Assembly (NCBI GenBank): GCA_027492545.1
Contig: JAPUEL010000058.1
Span: forward strand, 1-56,501
Length of the DNA stretch: 56,501 nt
Direction of reading: 5' to 3'
Origin: Propionibacteriaceae bacterium
GTDB taxonomy: Bacteria; Actinomycetota; Actinomycetes; Propionibacteriales; Propionibacteriaceae
Part shown: piece by piece, positions 39,379 to 47,910 of the stretch
How positions within the stretch are numbered: position 1 is the first letter of the stretch
Layout: the number at the start of each line of letters is the position of its first letter
Notes under the pieces: model-generated
Seen by the model: the letters and a program-made list of their open reading frames with translations, nothing else
What the model was told of the DNA's origin: nothing
Databases searched by the model: none
Program-made: the position numbers and the translations under genes

Positions 39379-40064
39379 GACCTGCGCTCGTGGTCTGCGC
39401 CCACGGCACCGATGATCCGGACGGCCAGGCCGCCGTGCTGGCCATCGCGGACGCGACTGCTCAGAGGCTGCCGGACGTCACCGTCGAGGTGGCCTACGTG
39501 GACGTGCAGGAGCCGAAGCTCGACGCGGTGGTGGACCGCCTCGTCGCGGCGGGTCACCGAGTGGTGGTGGTGCCCGTCCTGCTGACGCTCGGCTTCCACA
39601 CCGAGGTCGACGTGGCCGAGGCGGTCGCGGGTCACCCCGGACGGGTGCTCTCCACCGGCCCGCTCGGCCCGGACCCGCGTCTGGAGGCGGCGCTCGTGGA
39701 CCGGCTCCGCGAGGCGGGCGCCCCGGAGGGGGCCGCCGTCGTGGTGGCCGTGGCCGGCTCGTCGCGCCCCGAGGCGGCCGAGGTGGGCCACGGCGTGGGT
39801 CGGGGGGTGCAGGAGCACTGGTCAGGTCCGGTCACCGTCGGATTCCTGTCCGCGGCCGAGCCCAGGGTGCCCGAGGCGGTCGAGGCCGCCCGTTCGGCGG
39901 GCCCGGTGGCGGTGGCCTCCTATCTCATCGGGCCCGGATTCTTCCAGCGGAAGCTCGCCCGCGCGGGCGGGGACGTGGTGGCGCAGCCGCTGGGCGCGCA
40001 TCCTGGCCTGGTGTCGGTGGTGGTGGACCGTTACCTGTCCGGCTGCCTCTGTCTCGAGGGCTGA
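39375..40064 (+). CDS. Sirohydrochlorin chelatase (CbiX/SirB-like)
   Basis: This 229-residue protein of the CbiX family inserts Fe2+ (or Co2+) into sirohydrochlorin. It has the start LVVCAHGTDDPDG containing the metal-binding His of the family, a second domain-like repeat (AAVVVAVAGSSRPEA near 118) and a GFHTEVD segment near residue 74 carrying another conserved His. Since NirB needs siroheme, the gene's place at the end of the nirBD operon indicates that it makes that cofactor. The start overlaps the regulator stop (ATGA). Confidence 0.9.
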   Translation: MRPALVVCAHGTDDPDGQAAVLAIADATAQRLPDVTVEVAYVDVQEPKLDAVVDRLVAAGHRVVVVPVLLTLGFHTEVDVAEAVAGHPGRVLSTGPLGPDPRLEAALVDRLREAGAPEGAAVVVAVAGSSRPEAAEVGHGVGRGVQEHWSGPVTVGFLSAAEPRVPEAVEAARSAGPVAVASYLIGPGFFQRKLARAGGDVVAQPLGAHPGLVSVVVDRYLSGCLCLEG

Positions 40065-40094
40065 GGGCTGGTCCGGATCGCGGGCCCGGGTTAT

Positions 40095-40120
40095 TTGATA
40101 CAAACTCTTTGTAGTAATAT
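40095..40120 (+). promoter_or_regulatory. Promoter of the nitrite/NO operon with a perfect palindrome
   Basis: TACAAA-CTC-TTTGTA (40099-40113; 6-bp arms) lies immediately upstream of the -10 box TAATAT (40115-40120), which is seven bases before the ATG at 40128. TTGATA (40095-40100) overlaps the left arm but is only 14 bp from the -10, so the true -35 is unclear. The AT-rich site stands out in this GC-rich sequence and is probably an operator for an NO- or redox-responsive regulator. Confidence 0.6.
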
Positions 40121-40127
40121 GGCGGGC

Positions 40128-40409
40128 ATGACAGAGATCTCCCTCACCCCCAAGTCAGCCTGCGGTTGCGGCGGCCATGACGAGTCCCTTCCCGAGCTCG
40201 ACGCCCGCGCCATCCCGCACGCGGTGCGCCATGCCGCGATCCACGGCGTCGTCGACGGCCTCCAGCCCGGGGCGGCGTTCGTTCTGGTCGCCCCGCACAA
40301 CCCCGTGCCGCTGCTGAACCAGATCGCCGACCGCCACGGCGATGCGATCCAGGTCAGCTACGTCGAGGAGGGGCCCGAGGCCTGGAAGTTGAAGCTGGCG
40401 CGCGTCTGA
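40128..40409 (+). CDS. DUF2249 domain protein
   Basis: This 93-residue protein has an N-terminal Cys-rich SACGCGGHDE and a DUF2249 (SirA/TusA-like) fold: LDARAIPHAVRHAAI, GAAFVLVAPHNPVPLLNQI and a closing strand KLKLARV. Such proteins recur beside hemerythrin, nitrite reductase and nnrS genes, and are thought to act in NO or nitrite metabolism, though no reaction is known. ATG 40128 is chosen for the TAATAT box seven bases upstream; ATG 40119 would start inside that box. The stop overlaps the hemerythrin gene start by one base (TGATG). Confidence 0.85.
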   Translation: MTEISLTPKSACGCGGHDESLPELDARAIPHAVRHAAIHGVVDGLQPGAAFVLVAPHNPVPLLNQIADRHGDAIQVSYVEEGPEAWKLKLARV

Positions 40410-40867
40410 TGTGCAGCTACTGCGGGTGCGATTCGATCACGGTCATCGGCCGGTTCATGAATGAGCACGTCGAGATCGTCAACGCGTGCGGGCAGCTGCG
40501 CCGCGCCGTCGCCGACGGTGGAGACGTGCCCGCGCGCGCCCGCGACCTCGCCCATCTCCTCGGGCCGCACACGCAGTCCGAGGAGGCGGGCCTCTTCACG
40601 GTGATGAAGCGCCGCGACGAGTTCGCCGATCACGTCAGCACTCTCTGCGGCGAGCACCGCTCTCTCGACGAACTGCTGGCTGCCATCGCCGCCGGCGACC
40701 ACTCGCTCATGGACGTCTTCGAGGACGCCCTGCGCGACCACATCGACAAGGAAGACAACGGACTGTTCCCGGCCGCTGCCCTCGGACTCGACGGCGACGA
40801 ATGGGCCGAGATCGACACCACCACCCATGAGCACGACCACGCCGCCGGCACCCCGCACCATCACTGA
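40409..40867 (+). CDS. Hemerythrin-domain protein
   Basis: This 152-residue protein begins with MCSYCGC, a short Cys motif that may bind metal. It continues with a hemerythrin HHE four-helix bundle whose probable iron ligands are H20 (FMNEHVEI), H54 with E58 (HTQSEE), H81 (GEHRSL) and H110 with E113 (DHIDKEDNGLFP). The C-terminus is His-rich (HEHDHAAGTPHHH) and could bind metal as well. Proteins of this type bind O2 or NO, or help repair iron centres damaged by NO, fitting the nitrite reductase operon. It overlaps both neighbours. Confidence 0.88.
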   Translation: MCSYCGCDSITVIGRFMNEHVEIVNACGQLRRAVADGGDVPARARDLAHLLGPHTQSEEAGLFTVMKRRDEFADHVSTLCGEHRSLDELLAAIAAGDHSLMDVFEDALRDHIDKEDNGLFPAAALGLDGDEWAEIDTTTHEHDHAAGTPHHH

Positions 40868-41930
40868 CCCGGGGGCGCGCACGCGCCCCGTACGCGTAGC
40901 GCTCATCGCGTTGGCCGGAGTGTCGCTGCTGACGGGCCTCAACGCGGCGCTGCTCCGTCTCGGGATGTGGGCGCCCGTGGGCTCCGACCGGCTGGCGGAC
41001 CTCCACGGCCCCGCCATGACGCTCGGCTTCATGGGCACCCTCATCTCCCTCGAACGGGCCCAGGCCCTGCGTACCCCCCTCGCATACCTGGCGCCCGCCC
41101 TGCTGGGCGCGGGGTCGCTGGCGTTGATCGCCGGCGCCCCGCCCCTGCTCGGCGAACTGCTGCTGCTCGACGGCGGACTAGCCTTCCTGGCCGTGGCCGT
41201 CGCCCTGTGGTTCCGCGCCCCCCTGCCGCTGGTGGCGGCGCAGGCGCTGGGTGCCCTGTTCGTCCCACTCGCCGCGACAGCGCTGCTCCTCACGGACGTC
41301 ACGGCCGCGCTGCCGCTCCTGGTGGCCTTCGTGGTGCTCACGATCGCGGCCGAGCGGGCGGAGTTGGCCCAGCTCACGATGGGCGCCCGGGCGGTGCCTA
41401 CCCTGCTGGCCCTCGCGACGGTGGTGGCCGCCGGCGCCGCACTGTCCACGGCGCTTCCGCCCGTCGGCTTCCGCGTGCTGGGGTTGGGCTGCCTCCTCAC
41501 CGCCGCGTGGCTGATCCGCGACGACGTGGGCCGCCGGATGATCCGCGCAGACGGGTTCCGCCGCTTCAACGCCGCCGCCCTGCTGGCCGGCAACGTGTGG
41601 CTGGGTGTGGCTGGCCTGATCTGGCTCGTCGTGGGGCGCCCCTTGGCGAGCGGCCACTATGACGCCACCATCCACGGCGTCTTCCTCGGGTTCGGGGTGT
41701 CCATGATCATGGCCCATGCCCCCACCATCTTCCCTGCGGTCATCGGCCGCCCCCTGCCGTACCGTCCCAGCATGTGGCTGCCGCTGGGGCTGCTGCATCT
41801 GGGCATGACCGCCCGCGTCGTCGGCGATCTCCTCGCCGTCGGTGACCTGCATCGAACCGGAGGAATCGTGAGCGTGCTGGCGCTGCTCGTCTTTGCGCTG
41901 ACCGTCGTGGCATCGGCGGTGCGGGGGTGA
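40827..41930 (+). CDS. NnrS-like polytopic membrane protein
   Basis: This 367-residue protein has about 11-12 hydrophobic helices. Conserved-looking His residues lie within helices: DLHGPAMTLGFMG near 55 and IHGVFLGFGVSMIMAHAPTI near 285. These resemble the haem- and copper-binding NnrS family, which protects cells from nitrosative stress and is linked to NirK/NorB genes. Assignment to NnrS is by eye, and related membrane modules occur fused to NirK, as in the next gene. It starts 40 bp inside the hemerythrin gene and ends in a GTGA overlap with nirK. Confidence 0.65.
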   Translation: MSTTTPPAPRTITDPGARTRPVRVALIALAGVSLLTGLNAALLRLGMWAPVGSDRLADLHGPAMTLGFMGTLISLERAQALRTPLAYLAPALLGAGSLALIAGAPPLLGELLLLDGGLAFLAVAVALWFRAPLPLVAAQALGALFVPLAATALLLTDVTAALPLLVAFVVLTIAAERAELAQLTMGARAVPTLLALATVVAAGAALSTALPPVGFRVLGLGCLLTAAWLIRDDVGRRMIRADGFRRFNAAALLAGNVWLGVAGLIWLVVGRPLASGHYDATIHGVFLGFGVSMIMAHAPTIFPAVIGRPLPYRPSMWLPLGLLHLGMTARVVGDLLAVGDLHRTGGIVSVLALLVFALTVVASAVRG

Positions 41931-44539
41931 GGCGGCGCCGGTCGCTCAGGGACTACCTGCTGGTGGTCTGGTTGCTCGCCGCTGTCGTGGTGGCCGTGGC
42001 GCACCGTTGGATCCCGGAGTCCACCTGGTTGATGGTGCACCTGGTGGCGCTGGGCGCCATGACCCACTCGGTGATGGTCTGGAGCGCGCACTTCACCGCC
42101 GCGCTGCTGAAGACCCGCGACGACGACGCCACCCGACGCCTGGCCGACCTCCGGCTCGGCGCGTTGGCGGCCGGCTCGCTGCTGGTGTTCGTCGGCGTGC
42201 CGACGGCGCAGTGGTGGCTCGCGGCGGCCGGGGCCACCGTCGTGTCGGCGGCGGTGCTGTGGCACGGCTCGGTCCTGGTGCGGGACCTCCGGCGCGCCCT
42301 ACCTGGACGCTTCCGGGTCTGCATCCGCTACTACATCGCGGCCGCGGTCTGCCTTCCCGTCGGCGCTGGGTTCGGCGCGACGCTGGCCTGGGGCCTTGAC
42401 GATCGCTGGCACGCCGCCCTGCTGGTGGCACACACCATGACGATGCTGCTCGGCTGGATCGGGCTGACCGTGGTGGGCACCCTCGTGACGTTCTGGCCGA
42501 CGGTGCTGCGCACGCGGATGGACGACCGGGCGGAGCGGCTGGCCAGGCAGGCATTGCCGGCGCTGCTCGCAGCGATCGGCGTGGTGATCCTCGGCTCCCT
42601 GACCGGCGTGCGGGCCATGTCGGTGGCCGGGCTGGTGCTGTACGCCGGGGCGCTGATCTGGTGGGGGCGCTGCCTGATCAGGCCGCTCAGGGCGAAGCCG
42701 CCGCGCGAGTTCGCCTCGGCGTCGATCCTGGCGGGGGCGGTCTGGGCCTGCGTCGCCATTCTGGCCACGGCGGTCCACGTGGGCGGCTCCGACGACGTGG
42801 AGCTGGCGTCAGGGTACCCGATGCTCGCCTCCCTGTGGGTGGTGGGCTTCCTGCTCCAACTGGTCACCGGCGCGCTGTCGTACCTGCTGCCGTCGGTCAT
42901 CGGCGGCGGCCCGCGCGTGGTGCGGGCGGGGGCCGCGGAATTCGACCGCTTCGCCACAGTGCGCCTCGTCGTCATCAACGGCGGCCTGCTCGCCTGGGTG
43001 GCGCCGTTGCCCGGGTGGGTGAAGGTGACCGTCTCGCTGCTGGTGCTCGTGGCCCTCGCCGCCTTCCTCCCGCTGATGGTGCGCGGGATCCGGGCCTCCG
43101 TCGCCGAGCGGCGCAGGGCCGCGGCCGGCGAACCCGCCCCCGAGCTGAAGGAGCGCCGCAGCGCCTTCACCGGCGACGGACTCGTGGCAGGGGTCGCCGC
43201 GTTGGCCATTGCGCTCAGCGTGGGGGTCGGCCTTGACCCTGCCGCGGCGGGCGTGGCCACCGTGGGGACGGCGGCTTCGCCTTCGTCGGCCGTCGCCGCC
43301 ACCGGCGAGACGGTGCGGGTGAGGGTCGCGGCCCGCGACATGGCGTTCGTGCCCTCCAGCGTCGAGGCTCAGCCGGGGGACCGGGTGATCATCGAGCTCG
43401 TCAACGAGGACCCCACCACCGTCCACGACCTGCTCATCGGCACCGCGCGCACGGGCCGGCTCGCGCCCGGGGAGAGCGCCGAGCTGGACCTCGGCGTCGT
43501 CGGCCAGACCATGTCCGGGTGGTGCACCGTCGTGGGGCACCGGCAGATGGGCATGACGTTCGACGTGGTGGTGGCCGGCGCCCCGGCCATCGATCCCACC
43601 GCCGAGCCCGCCGAGGGGGATCACGGCCATGCGGCCGCGGCCGCCGGCGACCCGGACGCGGAGCTGGGCACCATCGTCGACCCCGTCGCCCCGCCGCTGA
43701 CCGCCGAGACCGTGCGTCGCTTCGAGTTCCGCGTCACGGAGGTGCCGCTCGAGGTGGCCCCGGGCGTGTGGCAGAAGCGGTGGACCTTCAACGGCTCCGG
43801 CGTGGGGCCGACGCTGCGCGGACGGGTGGGCGACACCTTCGAGATCACGCTGATCAACGACGGCTCCATGGGCCACTCGATCGACTTCCACGCGGGTGCG
43901 CTGAACCCTGAGGGGCCGATGCGCACCATCGCGCCCGGCGAGCGCCTCACGTACCGGTTCACGGCTGGCCGGGCGGGCGTGTGGATGTACCACTGCTCGA
44001 CGATGCCCATGAGCGCCCACATCGCGGCAGGGATGCACGGGGCGGTCATCGTCGAGCCGGAGGGCGGGCTGCCGAAGGTGGATCGCGAGTACGTGGTGGT
44101 CCAGTCCGAGGTCTTCGTCGCCGACGACGCCGCCACGGCCGAGGCCGCCACCGAGGTGGACGCGGATGCCGTCTCCGCCGAGCAGCCGGACCGGGTGGTG
44201 TTCAACGGCGTGGCCAACCAGTACGACCAGGAGCCCTTCGTCGCGCGGGTGGGGGAGCGGGTGCGCTTCTGGGTGCTGGACGCCGGGCCCAACCGGGCCA
44301 CCAGCTTCCACATCGTGGGCGGGCAGTTCGACACCGTCTACCGCGAGGGCGGCTACCTGCTCAAGGACGGCATGGATGCCTTCGGCGGCACCGGAGGCGG
44401 CGCCCAGGCGCTGGCGCTGGCTCCTGCCGAGGGGGGCTTCGTGGAGCTGGAGTTCCCCGAGCCGGGGCGTTACCCCGTCGTCAGCCATGTGATGGTCGAC
44501 GCCGAGCGTGGCGCGCACGGGATCGTGGAGGTCTCCTGA
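41927..44539 (+). CDS. nirK: Membrane-anchored copper nitrite reductase (NirK) with N-terminal membrane domain and extra cupredoxin
   Basis: This 870-residue fusion has three parts. Residues 1 to about 420 form a membrane module of around ten helices with NnrS-like His motifs. A single cupredoxin domain (about 455-550) carries type-1 copper ligands (VHDLL, then WCTVVGHRQM with Cys near 533). The last 300 residues are a two-domain NirK. In the latter the type-1/type-2 ligands and catalytic residues are all present: H650, D653 and H655 (GHSIDFH), H689-C690, H698, M703, catalytic H795 (FHIVGG) and H854. It reduces nitrite to NO outside the cytoplasmic membrane; the membrane and cupredoxin modules probably deliver electrons. 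No NO reductase gene lies in the window. Confidence 0.9.
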   Translation: MRRRRSLRDYLLVVWLLAAVVVAVAHRWIPESTWLMVHLVALGAMTHSVMVWSAHFTAALLKTRDDDATRRLADLRLGALAAGSLLVFVGVPTAQWWLAAAGATVVSAAVLWHGSVLVRDLRRALPGRFRVCIRYYIAAAVCLPVGAGFGATLAWGLDDRWHAALLVAHTMTMLLGWIGLTVVGTLVTFWPTVLRTRMDDRAERLARQALPALLAAIGVVILGSLTGVRAMSVAGLVLYAGALIWWGRCLIRPLRAKPPREFASASILAGAVWACVAILATAVHVGGSDDVELASGYPMLASLWVVGFLLQLVTGALSYLLPSVIGGGPRVVRAGAAEFDRFATVRLVVINGGLLAWVAPLPGWVKVTVSLLVLVALAAFLPLMVRGIRASVAERRRAAAGEPAPELKERRSAFTGDGLVAGVAALAIALSVGVGLDPAAAGVATVGTAASPSSAVAATGETVRVRVAARDMAFVPSSVEAQPGDRVIIELVNEDPTTVHDLLIGTARTGRLAPGESAELDLGVVGQTMSGWCTVVGHRQMGMTFDVVVAGAPAIDPTAEPAEGDHGHAAAAAGDPDAELGTIVDPVAPPLTAETVRRFEFRVTEVPLEVAPGVWQKRWTFNGSGVGPTLRGRVGDTFEITLINDGSMGHSIDFHAGALNPEGPMRTIAPGERLTYRFTAGRAGVWMYHCSTMPMSAHIAAGMHGAVIVEPEGGLPKVDREYVVVQSEVFVADDAATAEAATEVDADAVSAEQPDRVVFNGVANQYDQEPFVARVGERVRFWVLDAGPNRATSFHIVGGQFDTVYREGGYLLKDGMDAFGGTGGGAQALALAPAEGGFVELEFPEPGRYPVVSHVMVDAERGAHGIVEVS

Positions 44540-44592
44540 GCGGGGCCACTGGCCTAGGATCGTGGTCGAGAACCGCTACGAAGGGAACTGCT

Positions 44593-45972
44593 GTGTCCGA
44601 AGCCGGCCTCAACGCCGCCCGCCAGAAGATGATCGACGCAGGGGTCGCTGCCCCGGCCATCGAGGTCTTCTCCCGCTTCTACGAGCTCCTCGAGTCGGGC
44701 GCCACCGGCGTGATCCGCGAGGACACCATCGAGCCCCTCCTCGACCCGCCGATGCTCGCCGACGTCGACATCAGCGAGGCCGAGGCGCGCGAGGCGATCG
44801 GGAAGACCGTCATCATCAAGCTCAACGGCGGACTGGGCACCTCCATGGGCCTGGACCAGGCCAAGACCCTGCTGGAGGTGCGCGACGGCCTCAACTTCCT
44901 CGATCTCATCACCCAGCAGGTGCTGGCCGCCCGCGAGCGGTACCACGCCCGGCTGCCGCTGCTGCTGATGAACTCCTTCCGCACCGAGGAGGACACCCTG
45001 GCCCATCTTGGGCGCTACCCGGAGCTGCCGGTGGAGGGCCTGCCGCTCAGCTTCATGCAGAATCAGGAGCCGAAGCTGCGCGCCGACGACCTCACCCCGG
45101 TCGAGTGGCCCGCCGACCCCACGCTGGAGTGGTGCCCGCCCGGGCACGGCGACCTCTACCCCGCGCTGGAGGGCTCGGGGGTGCTGGATCAGCTGCTGGC
45201 GCACGGTTTCCGCTACGCCTGCGTGTCCAACGGTGACAACCTCGGCGCCGCCCCCAACGCCACCATCGCCGGCTGGTTCGCGCAGTCGGGCGCGCCCTAC
45301 GCGGCCGAGGTGTGCCGGCGCACCATCAACGACAAGAAGGGCGGCCACCTGGCCGTGCGCAAGGCGGACAATCAGCTCATCCTGCGCGACACCGCCCAGA
45401 CCGCGCCGGAGGAGATGGACTTCTTCACCGACGAGCACCGCCACCCGTTCTTCCACACCAACAACCTCTGGTTCGACCTGCAGGTCCTCCGCGACACTCT
45501 CACCGAGCGCAACTCCGTCCTCGGCCTTCCCCTGATCCGCAACGAGAAGACCGTGGACCCGTCCGACGGCGACTCCACGCCCGTCATCCAGGTGGAGTCC
45601 GCCATGGGCGCGGCCATCGAGGTGTTCGAGGGGGCCACGGCCATCTGCGTGGGCCGCGACCGCTTCCTCCCCGTCAAGACCACCAACGAGCTGCTCCTGC
45701 TCCGCTCGGACGTCTACGACCTCACGGACGAGGGCCGCCTCGTGGCCACCACCGAGCACTCTCCCGAGATCAGCCTGGACTCCCGCTTCTACAAGAAAGT
45801 GGGCAAGTTCCTCGCCCGGATCCCGGTGGCCCCGTCGCTGCGCCGGGCCACGTCACTCAAGGTCGACGGCGACTGGACGTTCGGCGCCGGCGTCACGGTG
45901 GTGGGGAGCGCCGAGCTGACCGACGAGGGCTCCCCGCAGACAGTGCCCGACGGCGCCACGCTCGGTGGGTGA
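44593..45972 (+). CDS. UTP--glucose-1-phosphate uridylyltransferase (UDPGP family)
   Basis: This 459-residue cytosolic enzyme makes UDP-glucose from UTP and glucose-1-phosphate. It belongs to the eukaryote-like UDPGP family rather than GalU. It has the nucleotide loop KLNGGLGTSMG near residue 76, LMNSFRTEEDTL near 129, the acceptor segment VSNGDNLGAA near 212, KKGGHLAVRK near 248 and FHTNNLWFDL near 291. GTG 44593 is chosen because GAAGGGA lies upstream and TAGGAT (44555-44560) provides a -10; the longer frame overlaps nirK. Its stop region overlaps the next small gene by eight bases. Confidence 0.95.
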   Translation: MSEAGLNAARQKMIDAGVAAPAIEVFSRFYELLESGATGVIREDTIEPLLDPPMLADVDISEAEAREAIGKTVIIKLNGGLGTSMGLDQAKTLLEVRDGLNFLDLITQQVLAARERYHARLPLLLMNSFRTEEDTLAHLGRYPELPVEGLPLSFMQNQEPKLRADDLTPVEWPADPTLEWCPPGHGDLYPALEGSGVLDQLLAHGFRYACVSNGDNLGAAPNATIAGWFAQSGAPYAAEVCRRTINDKKGGHLAVRKADNQLILRDTAQTAPEEMDFFTDEHRHPFFHTNNLWFDLQVLRDTLTERNSVLGLPLIRNEKTVDPSDGDSTPVIQVESAMGAAIEVFEGATAICVGRDRFLPVKTTNELLLLRSDVYDLTDEGRLVATTEHSPEISLDSRFYKKVGKFLARIPVAPSLRRATSLKVDGDWTFGAGVTVVGSAELTDEGSPQTVPDGATLGG

Positions 45973-46306
45973 CGAGGCCCTCGCGAGGGCGCTCGGTCTC
46001 GCGCTGACCGGCCAGGAACTGAAGCTGAGATCTCCGCGCGCCCTTGCCGGCGAACTCGCAGGGCTGGGGTACGGCCCCGACGCGCTCCGCGCGCTGCGTG
46101 CCGAGCGTCAGGAGCGCCGAGAGCCCTGGCCCTATCCGGTGCCCCTGGAGGTGCGGCGCGCCCTGGGTTTCGCCCGCTTCGACGCGGCCCTCGCCGAGGC
46201 GCGCCGTGTGTTGGGGCTCACGGGGCTCACCCCGTCCGCCCCGGCACGGCGGCCGCTCAACCCCGACGAGCGGCGCCTGGTCCAGGACCGCCCTCCCCAT
46301 TGGTGA
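45965..46306 (+). CDS. Small uncharacterised protein
   Basis: This 113-residue Arg/Ala/Leu-rich protein is predicted mostly helical, with repeated DALRALRAER- and EARRVLGL-like phrases and a Pro-rich end (PLNPDERRLVQDRPPHW). No family is recognised. The GTG start lies inside the end of the uridylyltransferase gene, indicating translational coupling, and a terminator follows 13 bp after the stop. It could be a spurious frame in GC-rich DNA, but the tight fit between coupled start and terminator favours a real gene. Confidence 0.6.
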   Translation: MGDEALARALGLALTGQELKLRSPRALAGELAGLGYGPDALRALRAERQERREPWPYPVPLEVRRALGFARFDAALAEARRVLGLTGLTPSAPARRPLNPDERRLVQDRPPHW

Positions 46307-46319
46307 ACCTCACACACCA

Positions 46320-46346
46320 GGGGCGCCGTCCACCGGACGGCGCCCC
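46320..46346. terminator. Bidirectional terminator between convergent genes
   Basis: A perfect 12-bp G+C stem, GGGGCGCCGTCC (46320-46331) with GGACGGCGCCCC (46335-46346), has a three-base loop. It lies between the + strand operon and mscL on the - strand. Confidence 0.85.
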
Positions 46347-46366
46347 TGTGTGCGGGTGATCGTGAC

Positions 46367-46735
46367 TCAGCTGTTCCTGGCGACCAGCGAGTCGCGGATC
46401 TCCTCGAGGAGAATCTCGGACTTGGTGAGCGCCGGAGCGGCGTCCGCCTCGGCCTTGGCGAAGTGCTCCTTGGCCTTGGTGTAGGGCAGGACGACCCCGA
46501 AGTACACAACCGCGGCGACGATCACGAACGCCACGAGGGCGGTGAGGAACGGGCCGACCGACACCCCGCCGGGGTTCCAGGACGAGAAGTCCGGGGTGCC
46601 ACCCAGCTTGCCCAGGATGTCCATGAACATGGTGGTGAAGGCGGTGACGACGGTGGCGAACGACGCGCCGATGACGAATGCGACGGCAAGCTCGATGAGG
46701 TTGCCGCGCAGCAGGAATTCCTTGAAGCCCTTCAC
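46367..46735 (-). CDS. mscL: Large-conductance mechanosensitive channel
   Basis: This 122-residue channel opens under membrane tension to release solutes during osmotic down-shock. It has an N-terminal amphipathic helix (KGFKEFLLRGN), TM1 (LIELAVAFVIGASFATVVTAF, the gate-forming helix with the Gly/Ala pattern), a periplasmic loop, TM2 (LTALVAFVIVAAVVYFGVVLP) and a charged cytoplasmic helix ending TKSEILLEEIRDSL. GTG 46735 is chosen for the AAGGAG upstream and the canonical MKGFKEFL-like start; a longer frame upstream is not conserved in character. Terminated by the shared hairpin downstream. Confidence 0.96.
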   Translation of the reverse strand: MKGFKEFLLRGNLIELAVAFVIGASFATVVTAFTTMFMDILGKLGGTPDFSSWNPGGVSVGPFLTALVAFVIVAAVVYFGVVLPYTKAKEHFAKAEADAAPALTKSEILLEEIRDSLVARNS

Positions 46736-46922
46736 GAGGTGCTCCTTCTCTTCATTGTCCGCAGGGCGGAGATGTCCCGCCGACGAGGTGGTGACGACGG
46801 GTGATCCAGAGTTGGCAGACCGCGCTGGGGGTCGTGCCGGATCAGGGCCAACAGGCCACGAAGGACTGTAGCCGGTCATCCGGACGCGTGGCAACCGGAT
46901 ACCGGGGGGGTGATCCACCCTC

Positions 46923-47543
46923 CTAGAGCGCGCCGAGCACGACGCTCAGCTGCCCGCTCTGCCCGAGGGCCGCGACCATGGGGGCCTCCGCGGCGGGGAC
47001 GTCGACGAGGACCAGCCCGTCCGACCCGGCGCCCGCGACCGCCAGCGCTGACCCGCCCGGGGCGGCTGGCAGGGCCGCCACTCGCGCATCGCGCGTCAGA
47101 ACCTCAGCCGACTCGGCGGCCGTGACCACCAGCGTGACCGGATCCCCGGGGCGGAGCAGCGAGCGGAGCTGGTCGTCGGGGAGGGAGATGGGCACCACGG
47201 CTCGCCCGGGTGCCACTCCCTGACCGGTGACGAGGAGCCCGGCCTGCAGCAGTGTCCCGGGCGCGAGCCCCACTGCAGTGACCTGGCCCACCACCTGATC
47301 CAGCGTGGGCGTTGCCCCACTGGGCAAGAGGTGGGCGGGCAGTTCCTTGACCGTGACGTCGGTGGACGAGATGGTGTGGCCGGCAGCCAGTTCGACGGCG
47401 GTGACCGGCACGGGCACGCCTGGGCCGTCCGGCTCGGCGAGCCAGCCGGCGACCAACACGACGGACAGTGCGGCGAGCAGCGCCGCGACGGCGCGCCGGT
47501 GCCAGGAGACGAACGCCGCGATGCGGGCGAGGAGGGGCTTCAT
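46923..47543 (-). CDS. SAF-domain membrane-anchored protein (CpaB-like)
   Basis: This 206-residue protein has an N-terminal transmembrane helix (AVAALLAALSVVLVAGWLA, about 18-36) followed by an extracytoplasmic SAF domain (VPVTAVELAAGHTISSTDV, about 45-105) and a beta-rich C-terminal part (LRPGDPVTLVVTAAES). SAF domains with one anchor are typical of CpaB/FlgA-like proteins, but no pilus genes are adjacent, so a pilus role is unsupported. ATG 47543 has an AAGGGGG ribosome-binding site. It is transcribed with the FmdB-like and cyclo-ligase genes on the same strand. Confidence 0.8.
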   Translation of the reverse strand: MKPLLARIAAFVSWHRRAVAALLAALSVVLVAGWLAEPDGPGVPVPVTAVELAAGHTISSTDVTVKELPAHLLPSGATPTLDQVVGQVTAVGLAPGTLLQAGLLVTGQGVAPGRAVVPISLPDDQLRSLLRPGDPVTLVVTAAESAEVLTRDARVAALPAAPGGSALAVAGAGSDGLVLVDVPAAEAPMVAALGQSGQLSVVLGAL

Positions 47544-47597
47544 GCCCCCTTGATCGTCAGCGGAGGGGCCGATCTCCCGCTGTCCACAGGGGAGGGA

Positions 47598-47870
47598 TCA
47601 GGCGGACTTGGCTTCGGCCTTCGGGGCCGACGCCGCCTTGACCGGCTCAGGCTTCGGGCTGGCCTTGGCGGGGCCGGAGGCCGCGGACTTGGCGGCCCTG
47701 GAATCAGTGGCGTAGAAGCCGGAGCCCTTGAACACCACGCCCACGGCGCTGTACACCTTGCGGAGGTCTCCGTCGCACGCCGGGCAGTCCGTCAGCGCGG
47801 GGTCGGTGAACTTCTGCACGGCCTCGTGATCGGTGCCGCAATCGGTGCAACGGTACTGGTAAGTGGGCAT
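47598..47870 (-). CDS. FmdB-like zinc-ribbon protein
   Basis: This 90-residue protein has an N-terminal zinc ribbon with CTDCG (C8, C11) and CPACDG (C29, C32), giving four zinc ligands, followed by the family motif VGVVFKGSGFYATDSR. A disordered Ala/Lys/Pro tail follows. The family (FmdB/CxxC_CXXC_SSSS) is widespread and of uncertain role; in actinobacteria it is regularly found beside 5-formyl-THF cyclo-ligase, as here. The ATG has GAGG upstream. Confidence 0.9.
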   Translation of the reverse strand: MPTYQYRCTDCGTDHEAVQKFTDPALTDCPACDGDLRKVYSAVGVVFKGSGFYATDSRAAKSAASGPAKASPKPEPVKAASAPKAEAKSA

Positions 47871-47910
47871 ACAGGGATCCTCGGTGGGAGACGACTCGCT
47901 CCATGGTAGA

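Noticed and set aside
45965..46306. Possibility that the small ORF after the uridylyltransferase is spurious
   Set aside because: It was kept as a gene at reduced confidence, because of its coupled start and a terminator 13 bp after its stop.
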